Positions 48,894 to 60,255 of a stretch of DNA of 64,000 nucleotides are shown piece by piece. The translations under genes and the position numbers were made by a program. The stretch comes from Dasyornis broadbenti (taxonomy: Eukaryota > Chordata > Aves > Passeriformes > Dasyornithidae), in assembly GCA_013397935.1 (NCBI GenBank), contig VZRN01011461.1, positions 1,145,493-1,209,492 on the forward strand, written 5' to 3'. Under the pieces are notes generated by a model. It saw only the letters and a list, made by a program, of their open reading frames with translations, had not been told where the DNA came from and ran no database searches. Each line of letters starts with the position of its first letter. Position 1 is the stretch's first letter.

Positions 48894-51800
48894 GAAACAT
48901 TATTTTCCAGTTTGTACTGGTCAGTCATGGTGCCAGGCATGAAAGGAGCGTTAATCCCTTGGACAGAAGTCGACTTCCGAGGGATCAATAATATCTGCAC
49001 GTACATTCATTTTAAAGAAGCACTATACCCATACAGTGAGCCGGGTCTGTGCCTCCCTGTGATCGTGGCTTATATTTACTTGATTCTAGTATTAAGTGAA
49101 TGTAGGTGGCTGCTTTCATTTTATTTATTGCTTAAAATAATTCTTATCGCGGCAAGGATCAATATGAAATGTCAGGTATTTTATTGTACTCACACTTACA
49201 GAAGAGAACACACCCCAGGTTCTGCACATTCTGCATTTTATGTTCCCTGGATGCCCTGGCATTAATTACATCCTTTAGATTCCAAATGGCAGAGGATCTG
49301 AAGGGCACTGTGCTACGTTTTCGTTCTCATCATCTCTATCTATTTACTGAATTCACACAGGTTACAAACTGTTACTGAAGACTTGAGCAGTACTGAAGCC
49401 ATTTAGAAAATAGCAGTAACGTATCAAGTGTACCAAATAGTGCCATTCCTCGCTGTTTGCCAGAGAACAAGGAATTTGGGAAGGAGGAAAATCTTAGCAT
49501 TTGAACAAAAAGCTGTTTGACTGCACTGAGAGTCTGGAGAAATGATTTCTCACTCCCTGAACTCAGTGGGTTCGTTGCAGTTTCCCTGCTCACCGAGATG
49601 GTCCTGAGCCTGTTTCATTGCCATCTCTCCTGGCTGGCTTTGCTTTGCTCTGCTCTGCTGAGATCTGTTTATTCACTGCTGCTGAGGCTGGAGTGTGCTG
49701 GCTCATTAAGCTAACTGTTCAAGGTTAACCAGCTTCTTGTGCTGAAATGGCTTTTTATAAAACACATTTTAAGGTTTTGAAAATGCTTGGCATTATCTTA
49801 CCTAAAAACCAGATCTGAGTGCAGCCATCATCGTATTTTTAGTGAGATTAAGATTTTGCTCTCTTACCCCCTCTCTTTCAGTGTTGTAAAAACACTCACA
49901 TTATTTTTAGTCCATTTCTGCTTTATTCATGTTCAAGGCCAACAAATGTCCTGAGTATAGCTATGAAGTGCTTTATTTTTTGAGTGCTTATGTAATTTGC
50001 TGGACACTTATGTTTAAATGTTTGCATATTAAAAAAAAAAAAAAGAAAGTATTTATATATTCAGAAATACCACACTAGTGGTTTTCACTCCTCATTCTGG
50101 TCAACCTTTTTTCCCTTAAGCTCTAAGAAAATTTCATAGTGTAGTCATGCAATTTTTATAATAATTTTGACACTGGAAATTAATTGTAGGTTTGATCAAG
50201 ATACATGATACATCTGAACAGAGCAGATTTCCCATGGAAGGTGAGGATCAGTGTCAGCCAGTTTCTCTTTATTTGTGCTGGCCCTTTTTTAGGTTTTTAT
50301 CAATGCTATGGCCTTGGTTTTCAGGTGTTGTCTTCACCAGTCTGGATCTTGAGAGTTTATGTGTCCTTAAGTCATCAAAGCCCAGGAGTGTTGGTCTGCC
50401 GGTTCAGAGCAGCATCTGGAGCTACAGGTGCAGCGCCAGGAGCATCCCTTAACATCCAGGAGGATTCTCAGATCATGAATTGTTCCCATCAGCCACTCCA
50501 GGACACCAGATTTAACACAATCAGCCTTCTTGACCCTCCTTGTCATGTCTGGCCTTTTAAATCACCTAATTTTTCAGCTTAACATGTAGTAAACTCTTCA
50601 TTAGCCATTTTGGTCATGGTGTATTTGTGGAAGGGATGGAAGTGGGGGAAACGCGCTCACAGTAGCTAAAGCCAAGCCAGGGTTGTAGAACAGATGAAAT
50701 TCAGAAAAAGAGAAATCCCAAGGGGAAGAGAGAACTATTTTTATTAGCAGTTTATCCCCTCATGGTGACCTAGATACCTGTGCTGATCCTGTGGAAGGGG
50801 AAGCCAGTTATTACCAAGCACCGAAGGAAGCTCTCTGTGCTGCTCTTAGGCTGCAGAGGAGGCAGAGGCAAAAATGGAATGGAATAAAAGGAGTTTGCAG
50901 GTGACAGCTTCAAGCTCTAATACAGTGGTTTACACCTGTTTTAAAATATTTAATACGTATTTGCTGCCATGCATTTTTTTAAAGACTTGTCCATATTTTA
51001 TTTCAGATGAGAAAAGTACAGGCAAACAGATTGGTAATGGTGAAACTTCTGCCACCTGCTACCTGAGAGGAGATAGCAGATCTGAAATGCCAGGTTCTGG
51101 GTGCTGATTTGTGGTGCTCGATCTTGATATTACTCAAGTTTAGCTGCTTGAAGGCAGGCACGTGTAAACAAAGCACTCCCTGTTTGACGGGATTCGTTAC
51201 AGAAATGAGCGCTGGCCACAGGGATGGGGCAGTGCCGGTGCGCTCTGCGTGCCTTCACAGGGCTCAGAGCTACTCCTGGTGGCTGTCAGGGCTGAAAAGT
51301 TTGTGAACTCCACCCTGTGACTGAAAAATGGTGGTTTGGGGTTTATGGAGAGCGAGGCACTCACGTTTAATATTGGTCACATCAGTCCCTGCATGGAAGA
51401 GGTTTCTGCAGGGTTGGCATCCTGAACTGAAAATAAAGGAGCAGGAGGCTCAAAGGAACAGAAACAGGTATTCCTTCCTCTTTTAAAGCCTTCCCAAAGC
51501 ATTGCTGGATTTATGCCCTGCTGGCAAAGCTGAGCTATTTTTGTTGTTATTGTGCTTGTGCACCTCTTAACTGGACTTAGTAGAAGTCCTCTAGGTAGAA
51601 GTAAAGTTGTGCTTGCTAGGCAAGCCAGAATCCAAAATACCAGCAGGTCTGAATGCAAAAGCAACTTTTAAAGAGAAAAATCTTAGAAATAAAGCATCTA
51701 CTTTTACTTACTGTTCGGACTATTACAGCTATAAATCTGAATTCACTGCCATTACTCATCTCTCTGAGGTGTTGATTTTATAAAACTCATGCTAGCAAGA

Positions 51801-54800
51801 AAACCCACCCAAAAGTGAATTAAAATCTAAATCTTAAGTTATCACACAAACGTTTGCTATTTATACTGTCCATCTGTCTATGGTGCCTGACAGATAATCA
51901 ATATACTCTCACTAAAAAAAATAAATAAATCCTGTTGCTCTAGAGAAACACAGCACTGAGCCCAGCTAGAAGTTCCTGCAAGACCCTGGCAGCTCTCTGT
52001 GCGTAGCTGCTTTTCTCTGGTCATCGGAGAATAAGGGCAGATGAACACTTTCTGAAAACTGAATACCCAAATAGCGTGATTGAAAGCAAGAGCAAACATC
52101 TGCGTCGCCAGCTCCGTGTTCTTGGGCAGAGGCTGCTCGGGGCTGCAAGGAGTGGGCCGTGCTGCCTGCTCTCAGTTGCACTAACACTGATTTATTTATG
52201 TTTTTTGCGTGGGGGGAAATGTTTGCATTTTGCTGCTGAGGTTTGGAAGGAATTCAGGTTTTCTTGCTCGGTGATCAGCAAGCTGTTGTGTGGAGCTCAG
52301 TTAAGATGGTCCCAGTTTTCCCCTCCTCGTGGGCCTTCCTGTTGAAACGTGGGGCTTTTCAGGGGGCTGGTTTCCGTGGGAGCTTGGTGCTGTCTTTTGG
52401 TGGAAAGAATGCAGGAGCTCCAGCTTCTCCAGATGACTCATGAATCACAGCTAATCAGAGCCACAGTGCTTCTTCACACATCTGATTAGCTGTGTTTGTA
52501 GCAGGGTTATTTTCATTAGGGAAGCAAACTCTAAACCCGTAACAATCCAGCAGATTGTTATGTACAGTTGTGTGGACGTGAGTTGAACTTTCTTGGGGTC
52601 AAAGAGAAATGGTCACTGCAATGAAACAGATTCTTCCTGGATTTGTGCAAGTCCCTGAACAACTAAATATGTAAAACTCTTGAAACATTTTTTCCCCATT
52701 TACTTTTCAGGTTTTGCAGAATACTATTTTCCGTCTGTTTTTCAGCTCATGATAAACTGTGGTAGAATCTTCCAGCTGAATCTGAAAGGTTTTCACAGGT
52801 CTTTGAAGTATATAAGCCTTTATCTAGTCAGGGATGTGTGGCTCCTGTTAGCAAGTTAATAAAATCTACCTCTTGAAACATTACAGTGTAAAATGTTAAA
52901 TAAATGCATTATTATTACATTAAATCTAAAAAAAAAATGACCACTTTGGAAATAAAATTTTTAGTATTGAGTCACTTCTCAGGGTTTTGAGGGTTTATCC
53001 AAAACAAAATTGAAATAGTTATAATGAAAAAACCTGCAGCACAAAACGTTCTATTTAGTTCTATTAGGAGGGGCTTTTTTAATCTTTTGGAAGGTGAGTT
53101 TGTGAGTTAATTGTTGATTTTGTCAGTTTTAGAAGTACATCAACAGAACGAATTTTTGACCTGCTGAAAGATCAGTGAACAAGGTGGGTTTGGAATTTTC
53201 AGCAGTGCCACATCTGTGTGGTTTGTCTGCTTTGGCACTGTGAGCGCTAGAGCTGAGAGCAGCCACCCCCCCCGGGACGGCGCTGTCGTCTGCACAAACA
53301 CCAGCGCTGTGACAGCAGTGACCGTGTGTGATCAGCTGCTTTAAATCGGTTAAAAACGAGTAAAAGTGCTGGGCTACATTCAAAATGCCAGGAAAAGCAG
53401 AGGGGAAGGAGATGCCTTTGGTGTCATGGAATTGATCTCGTTGGTTTTGATTGTTTTTCTGTGACTGACCCCAGCAAGTGCAGTCAGCAGGAACCCCCAG
53501 AGGCAGCCAGGGGTTCCCTGCAGCTGGGTGGATTTGTACAGGTGCAGAGTTCTACCATGTGCAGCAGCCAATGCTTTTATTCTGATCATATTGGTTACAC
53601 AGAAACTGTCCAAAATACCTCATGGGGGAAAAAAAAATTAAAAAATAACAGAGCTAAGAATATTTAGTAATTCATTTTGCAATTAGAAACTTGCTGGTCG
53701 TTGTCCAGCCCTGGTGCAGATTTCAGAATATCGACTGAAGCCAGGATGGAAGAGACATTGTCTTTTAAAGTCGTTCTGTCAAATCATTTAAATTAGTATA
53801 AAGGACAATTCATAGAATTTCCAAAATTACTGCTTGTGTCTTTCCCCGCTGTTCCCAGATTTTGAAAAAGTTATTGCTTCTGTCTCGAGGAAAGAATTCC
53901 AAGTGCTGTGAGAGAAAAGTAGCTCCCTGCACAAACACACAGCACCGGTTCTGCATGAGAAACAGCGCTGAACTTCGTAGGAAGAGTATTTTGAGCAGGT
54001 CCAGTTGATAAGCACTCCAGAATCAATATTTCATGTTATTCTGCTCTACAAATATAACACTGATAGTGGCAGCTCTACAAGAGGCTGGAAACGAGTCAAT
54101 GTCACAGGCAGCTGGCATTCAGGCTGCATGGCCAGGAGGCAGCTCCTGCATCCCTGGCTGTGGTTTGGCACCGCGGGATTGAGTGGCAGCACCAGCCACG
54201 CTCACAGCAGCTCTGGGTAAGTCTTCCTCACCTTCTGCACTCTTTACTGGAGCCACACGGGGAGATTTCTGTAGCAAGACTGATGCTGAGTTTTTCTCTT
54301 TTCCATAGACTGACTCACTGTGTTTAAAGGATTGATTTTAATTCCCTGAAATCAAAATTTTGTCACTGATCTTGAAATAGACCAACCGCAAATATTTTGC
54401 TCAGGGAATTAAATCTGGTTTTGGATCAGATAATTCTCTCACAGAAAAGGCTCTGGAAATTCTCTGTAAGGAAGATCAGCGCTCTTTGGCATTTATATTT
54501 TTCTAGTTAGAGGATGTAGCAACGGGAAGACAGAATAATGAATAGACAGGAAGGCAGGGAAGTTAGAGGAATATAACTGGTGCTTATGCCCATTATTGTT
54601 GCAGGTTTTTGACATTTAAAGTGGTTTGCAACCCTTCTCTTATCAGAGCTAATGCCAGACAATCAGTCACCCTCGCACAGCAGCTCTGTGCCTCACTGTT
54701 AGCAATGCTGCTGATAATTGATGTGCAGCCGCAGAATTTATAAATGAAATTAGCTCCCCAAAGTTTAAGTATGACTGTGATTGAAGCAGTAATGATAGAG

Positions 54801-56207
54801 TTCATGCCAGTACGCTTGCCATTTATCTAAATGTATCATTACTGACAGCGCTTTTGCGCTAACATTTTGTTATCCTTATTCATGTCATTGTTATAATGTC
54901 CTCTCACATACCTGCAAATTAAACTGACTGGTGCTCAGTGCTGATCCTTCCTGCCCACCCCTGCACCTCCTTCTTTGGAATTAATTTGTGCAACATTTGA
55001 TTTTTTAAGATCTCTGGGAGCATCTCCAACATACTCAGAGGAAAGTGCTGTTCAAATAATTGGGGAACAGCTTTGGCTTTCTTGTCAGTGAAGGCTTTTC
55101 TGTGCTTTATTTATCAGGAAGACACAATGTTAGCATTTTAATTAAAAATTAAAAAAGTTGGGTTCAGCTACAAATAAAAGTGAATAGAAACAGAATCTTT
55201 AGCAATCCAGCAATGTTTCAGACTTTGGACTCAAAATCAAGAAAGCCCCACATCACCATGGATTTGATAATATCTTTAGCTAATCCTGGAGACGCCTTTT
55301 TTAAAACTCTTATATAAAATTACTGAAGGAGATGTAATTTTGGTGAAGATTCCATGGTAATCTGAAAATAAAGTGATTAAACATAAGTTGAGCCAAATAG
55401 ATTCTGATTTTTAAGAAAACATGTATCTGTTTTCTGAATCTCCAAAAACATTATCTCATTTTGTGGTGATTTTCTCTTGTTCCAGTTATTTCTGCATGTT
55501 AAGATTTTAAAGGACAGAAGGTTATTTTTTAATTAGTGAATATCAAACAATTTTTTACAGAAAGTTTAATCAACTCCAATATGTGTAGCAAAACCCCAGA
55601 AACTCTGTGCAAAGAGGCAAGGTTAGAATAGTTCAAATTACTTTGGTTTACTTTGAGGATAGATAAGTACATATGGTTTGATCTTTTTTGTTTGGTTGGA
55701 GTTTTTATTATTGTTTTGGTTTTTTGTTTTAATAGACTAATTGCTCTAAAGGATTATATTGAGGTCTGAAAAGGAAAAGGTTATATTTGTATGTTTCCCG
55801 TGGCTGGAGAATTTTTTCTGAAATTTCAGTAAAGCTGGGCAAAAAAATCCAGCAGTTTAAATCAGACAATGTGTATAAATTCATAGAGATGCTTGTTTTT
55901 AGAAATCCACCCAACCCTCAGCGCTGACTTAATTTTAGTTCTCAGAACTGTTGTGCTTTAATCACTTTCCAGCCACAAAATAAAGTGAAGAAAATATTTA
56001 CAGTGCATCTGCTGTATAGCAAGGGACTGGTCCACCCTTCCTGGCCTGGCTGGTAACTTTTGTGCTTTTTACCTTTAACTTTTGTGCTGAAATGAACGAA
56101 CACAAAGGTGATCTCAGAAGGCTGTGCCTGATTTCAGTGGTGCTCACTTCAGTCTCTGCAGCAAAAGAACTGCAGAGCTTCCAGTTTGTGCTTTCTTTTT
56201 GGTACAG
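48894..56207. other. Gene-free unique DNA
   Basis: No gene or named repeat is recognised. There is an A run at about 50,031-50,044. A donor-like GTGAGT at 53,094 and GTAAGT at 54,219 lack good acceptors upstream. The stretch 54,600-54,930 has the look of a conserved noncoding element but cannot be judged from one sequence. Confidence 0.5.
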
Positions 56208-56368
56208 GAGCCGTCATGTTTGAGCGTGTTCAGCAAATTCAGCATCATAAGGAGACGGACAAGGGGATCAAACAGGATCTCTCTTGCTCTAAACATTGTG
56301 GAATATCCTGTAGATACTTGCATGGCTCTGCCTTGTTGGTTCTGTTTGGATACCGGGACCCAAAGCAG
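56208..56368 (+). other. Candidate 161-base internal exon, product unknown
   Basis: A pyrimidine-rich acceptor (GTGCTTTCTTTTTGGTACAG) ends at 56,207 and a good donor, CAG before GTAAAG, begins at 56,369. Two forward frames are open over the whole 161 bases: one starts EPSCLSVFSK, the other, offset by two bases, starts AVMFERVQQI and ends at a codon boundary. The minus strand is also open here over about 100 codons, which weakens the coding argument. I recognise none of the peptides. A cryptic pair in noncoding DNA is the main alternative. Confidence 0.22.
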
Positions 56369-58490
56369 GTAAAGAAGCTGTAGCTTTGACTCAGATTTTA
56401 AATCTTTGCCCGTGTAGTATTTTTGGGGGATCTTCACCTGAGTTTCTTGAAGGAACACAGTAGCATGTGAGTTCCTTTATTTTGAAGCGTTCTCTTTTAA
56501 CGGCACAGAATTTGTGACATCAGCTTTTGGTTGCTTCATTGAATGCAGTTTGCTCTTCTGGTGGTTTATATTTAATTAGCAACGTACTAATTGATACACC
56601 AGACAGGTTCAGGGAAGTCAAGGACACAACCTCCCCAAAGTTTTTCCAGCCATCTAATTTATATGAATTTCCTCTAAGTCATGACAGTGATGCTTTAATC
56701 CATTAAAATCCACATGGAAATTCGGGGACAGAGCACATTTCTCAGTTTCCAAGCGGTGAGGTGTAAAACTTTCCAATGGCAGTGTTTAATTCTGCGCCAG
56801 TGCCCGTGCCATGGTGCTGGGGATGGGGATGGCGAGTGTGGGACCAGCCCAGCCCTCGCCTTGTGGTGCCAAAACGCTGCAGGGGGGCTCAGCACACCCT
56901 GCTCGGGGCTCTCCGCTGAGCAGAGGGGCGAGGACACAGCCCTGGTGGGAGCTCTTGGAAAGGATAAATCAGGAACTCGTTTTAGCTGTTTAATGCTCGG
57001 TGGGGATTAGGCATTAATCATTTCCTTGTCTGTCTTTCCATCTCTAGAGACAGACTCTGTTTAAAGTAAGGGAAGTAGGAATTTTGGGAAGTGACTTGGA
57101 GTACCAGAGATCAAAACCAGGTGCAGATTGTTAAAGAGCCGTGTCTGTGCTCCCTCACAGCAACGCTTGGGTCTTTGCAGGGTGTGACCACAATCCTACA
57201 GTCTCAGATGCCTTCCTGTGAACTTCTCAGGAGGCCAAAGTCTTGCCCTGCACTTCGTTTTTTGGCAGGACCTGTGACCCCTCTCGATAAAAACTGGGAG
57301 TCAGGGTGTTCAGCTGAAGGACACCCTTACGGAATGGTCAGGAAAAGGGAGTTAGAGAAGTCCATCTCTGCCCCAGCAGCCTTCAAGGGAAGTGATGAAA
57401 GGAAGGGGCACTTTTGCTGAAATGTCAGCAAACCTGTGATTTAGCTTTGTGGTTTGCTTTTAAGGACAGTCTTTATTAACTCAGTCCATAAACCAGTTAC
57501 CAAAATGGTAACAGCAGCAGTTGTCTCTGCTTGTAGCAGGAAGGACTTTTCATAAAAGTTAATCTTCCCTGAGCAAACAAATTTTAATCTGTGGGTTCCA
57601 TCATCTTCTGCTTTTTAATAGTATTGCTCTTTTAATATCATTTCTTTTCTAACAAGATCATACCCTGCTCCCTTAGGCCATGTTAAAAAGGTCAGTCACT
57701 GAGTGGTATTTTAATTTAAATAAAGAGTGAAAGACAGAGTGTTTTTGCTAGAATACTAAAAGATCACCTATTTAAATCTTCCTTTTAATGTCTGTTTAAC
57801 TATCTTTCTTTGAGGCTTTTTCTATGACCTTCAACATAATTTAAACTTAATTTTTAATTCATTATTCATGCCATTAAATACTGAGGCCCATTTCTTGCTG
57901 CAGTTTATTTCTCTATTAAATGCATGTGTTGTATTTGTTTGGTTTGGTTCTGTAATGAATTCTGATGTACTGGCATTTTCAAACACAGGAGAGGAGAATG
58001 CTCATTTTGAGAGGTAAAAAAACCTCCATGTGTAAACGTTGTATTACATCAACAACATTATGTAAGGTAAAACAAGGGGGCAAGGGAGAGACAGGTTGAA
58101 CTTGGGGCCTCTTCCCTTGATAAATTCTGTGTAAATGCCCCCATCCTGCTCCGCCCTGCGTGGGCTGGGAGCTGCTCCGAGTGTCCTGGATTTCTGAAGT
58201 GCTTCAGCTTCACCCAGCAGTAACTGTGGCAGCTCCTCTACATCATTGTTTTGGCTCTTCAGCTTTTCTCTCCCTTGGTAATTGGGTTTCCTGGCTTGGT
58301 GCAGGAGATGGAGTGAGCTGCAGGTAGTTATGTTGTTATAGATTGGCCACAGTGATGCCGGGGTTGTGGAGACCTGCAATGCTGCAGGAGAGCACCCAGA
58401 ACTAACATCACCGAGAAAAGAGAATAAATTAAGCCCTTAAAATGATATATTTCCATGGGCAGGGACCAGTTTTTTCCACCCCTCCCAAAG
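56369..58490. other. Gene-free DNA between exon candidates
   Basis: A GC-richer patch at about 56,800-56,960 and an open run of about 109 codons at 57,091-57,420 are present, the latter with two acceptor-like AG sites inside it and a stop at its end. Neither has a recognised product. T- and A-rich unique DNA fills the rest. Confidence 0.5.
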
Positions 58491-58591
58491 CTGATGAGCT
58501 GGTATCTCATTCGTGGTGCCCAAGTCAGAGTTTCACCCTTGCAAAGCAGTGTGAGGAAGAGACACAGACTCTCATCACTGCAAAAACACAG
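58491..58591 (+). other. Candidate 101-base internal exon, product unknown
   Basis: The acceptor TTTTTTCCACCCCTCCCAAAG ends at 58,490 and the donor ACAG before GTACAG begins at 58,592. Two forward frames are open. The one offset by two bases (starting DELVSHSWCP, ending ITAKTQ) finishes on a codon boundary, so it can join the candidate exon at 58,755, whose only open frame starts on a codon boundary. The intron implied is 163 bases, short but normal for a bird. No homology is recognised. Confidence 0.22.
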
Positions 58592-58754
58592 GTACAGTTA
58601 TTTTTCAGTTGTCTGTCAGCATTCGGTTACTTTAGTAATAGAAACTACTTCTGTGTTTTTCCTCACTTGATCCAATGGCCTTAAGCATGGCACATTCACA
58701 AGGAATTGGGCAAACAAGGAAAAATTCCAGTCTTCTCTTACTGTCACTTTCCAG

Positions 58755-58855
58755 AATTTTTGTCTGGCAGTCGTTGGCAGTCCAAGTCAATTGGAGAAGC
58801 TTTTGAAGAGAGTTCAATGCAATATTAATGGAAAAGAGGTGTCAAAGAAAACAAG
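58755..58855 (+). other. Candidate 101-base internal exon, product unknown
   Basis: The acceptor CTTCTCTTACTGTCACTTTCCAG ends at 58,754 and a good donor, AACAAG before GTGAGG, begins at 58,856. Exactly one forward frame is open for all 33 codons (NFCLAVVGSP through LEKLLKRVQC to KEVSKKTR); the other two contain stops. The peptide is lysine-rich with a plausible helical middle, and its phase fits the candidate at 58,491-58,591. No family is recognised. Together the two are the most exon-like neighbours in the window, but without a match they remain a hypothesis. Confidence 0.27.
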
Positions 58856-59089
58856 GTGAGGCTGTGAGAACTCAGTGACAGAGGTAAAATAGTTTACAGT
58901 GTTGCTTTGGGGTTTTTAAAAGCAGGGGAGAGAAAGAAAGCATTTTCCGAAAGCACAAAGCTTTCCCTAAATTTGGGGCGGTTCTGGAGGTGGCAGGAGC
59001 ACAGATGCCACACGGGGCATTTTGTCAGCACTGTCACAGTGACCTGCAAAGCAGCCGGGCACCCCTGCAGCTCCCTGAGCCACGGGTGG

Positions 59090-59224
59090 CATGTGCCTGT
59101 GCCTCTGGATCCCCTGCATGTGCCTGTGCCTCTGGATCCCCTGCATGTGCCTGTGCCTCTGGATCCCCTGCATGTGCCTGTGCCTCTGGATCCCCTGCAT
59201 GTGCCTGTGCCTCTGGATTCCCTT
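59090..59224. repeat. 27-base minisatellite, five copies
   Basis: Five head-to-tail copies start at 59,090, 59,117, 59,144, 59,171 and 59,198. The unit begins CATGTGCCTGTGCCTCTGGA and ends TCCCCTG. The first four copies are identical and the fifth diverges only in its last third. Because 27 is a multiple of three and the unit has no stop in several frames, it stretches open frames on both strands, encoding nine-residue repeats such as VPVPLDPLH (plus) and GIQRHRHMQ (minus). Identity of the copies means recent expansion or homogenisation. It is treated as noncoding. Confidence 0.95.
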
Positions 59225-60226
59225 CCCTGTGATTCTGTGGGCCCCATCAGCCACTCCGGGGTCAGCAGAGATGTGCCATCCCCGCCTTCTTCCTTCTCCC
59301 CATTCCAGAGCACATCCAAGAAAATGGAATATCTGGCACGGACAGCTCCCAGTGCTGGGCGTGCCCCAGGCCCTACCTGTGCTGTTGGATACCAGAATTT
59401 CAGCTCAGAACAGCACTGATGATATTTTCCTCTGCCTAAGCGCACCTGAGGTACCTGTGCATCCCCACCAGCCAGCCCAACATGCATTCCCAGCCTTTCC
59501 CAGGAATTTTAGGAAGCCAGCACTCCCCAGTGAGCTGCTCAGCCTTTGCTGAACAAACAGCAGCATCACCCCTGCCCAACATCAGCTTTCCAGGAGAAAT
59601 GAATGGACTCCAGGGCTGTGTCCTCAGTTAATGGGATCCATATATCCCATCACCCCGCAAGACCTCGCTGTGAAATTACCTCCCCTTTCGCTGCTCTTTG
59701 GGAAGAGTTATTGCATGGAAGCTAAGCTGGGATTAGATGCTTTTATCCACAAGAAAAATGGATGTATCTCTCAATTTTCCCCAATTTGTTTTTAATTTTT
59801 CCTCTCCTTCCTTTCCCACCCCCCTTTCGTCAGCTTGAAGGAAGGAGAAAATTTGTGACAAGGTTAAATTTCTGTACTGCTTGTTGAGACGCTGGGCCAG
59901 AATTGAAACAGCAGTAGTAAAATAGCAGCTTCCTACTGGATCATTCTCAATTCTGCTTTGCAAAATATTGCCTTACTATTCTAACGAACAGAGTCTGTGT
60001 CTTGGACCATAGGGCTGCCTATAGGGGCTGTTTGGGATATCCCATTGCTTTTTTGTCTTGTTGCTTTGGGAATTGCTGGTGTGATGCTGAAGCACATGCA
60101 TTTCAATTCTTCACAAGTTCTTAATTAAAAACATCTAAACTGTGAAATGTAGCCAGATCTAGGGCTGCCTGAATTTTGTGTCAAGCTTTATATGAAACAT
60201 GTGCAGAGAACCACTTCACTGGCTCT

Positions 60227-60255
60227 CTTATTCTTATTCTTAGCCTTATTCTTAT
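60227..60255. repeat. Imperfect TTATTC repeat
   Basis: About four TTATTC-like units with one interruption (TTAGCC) in the middle. Confidence 0.7.

Noticed and set aside
58894..59552. Overlapping open frames of 153, 170 and 197 codons on both strands
   Set aside because: Their length comes from a stop-free 27-base tandem repeat, they conflict with each other, and none has a recognised domain.
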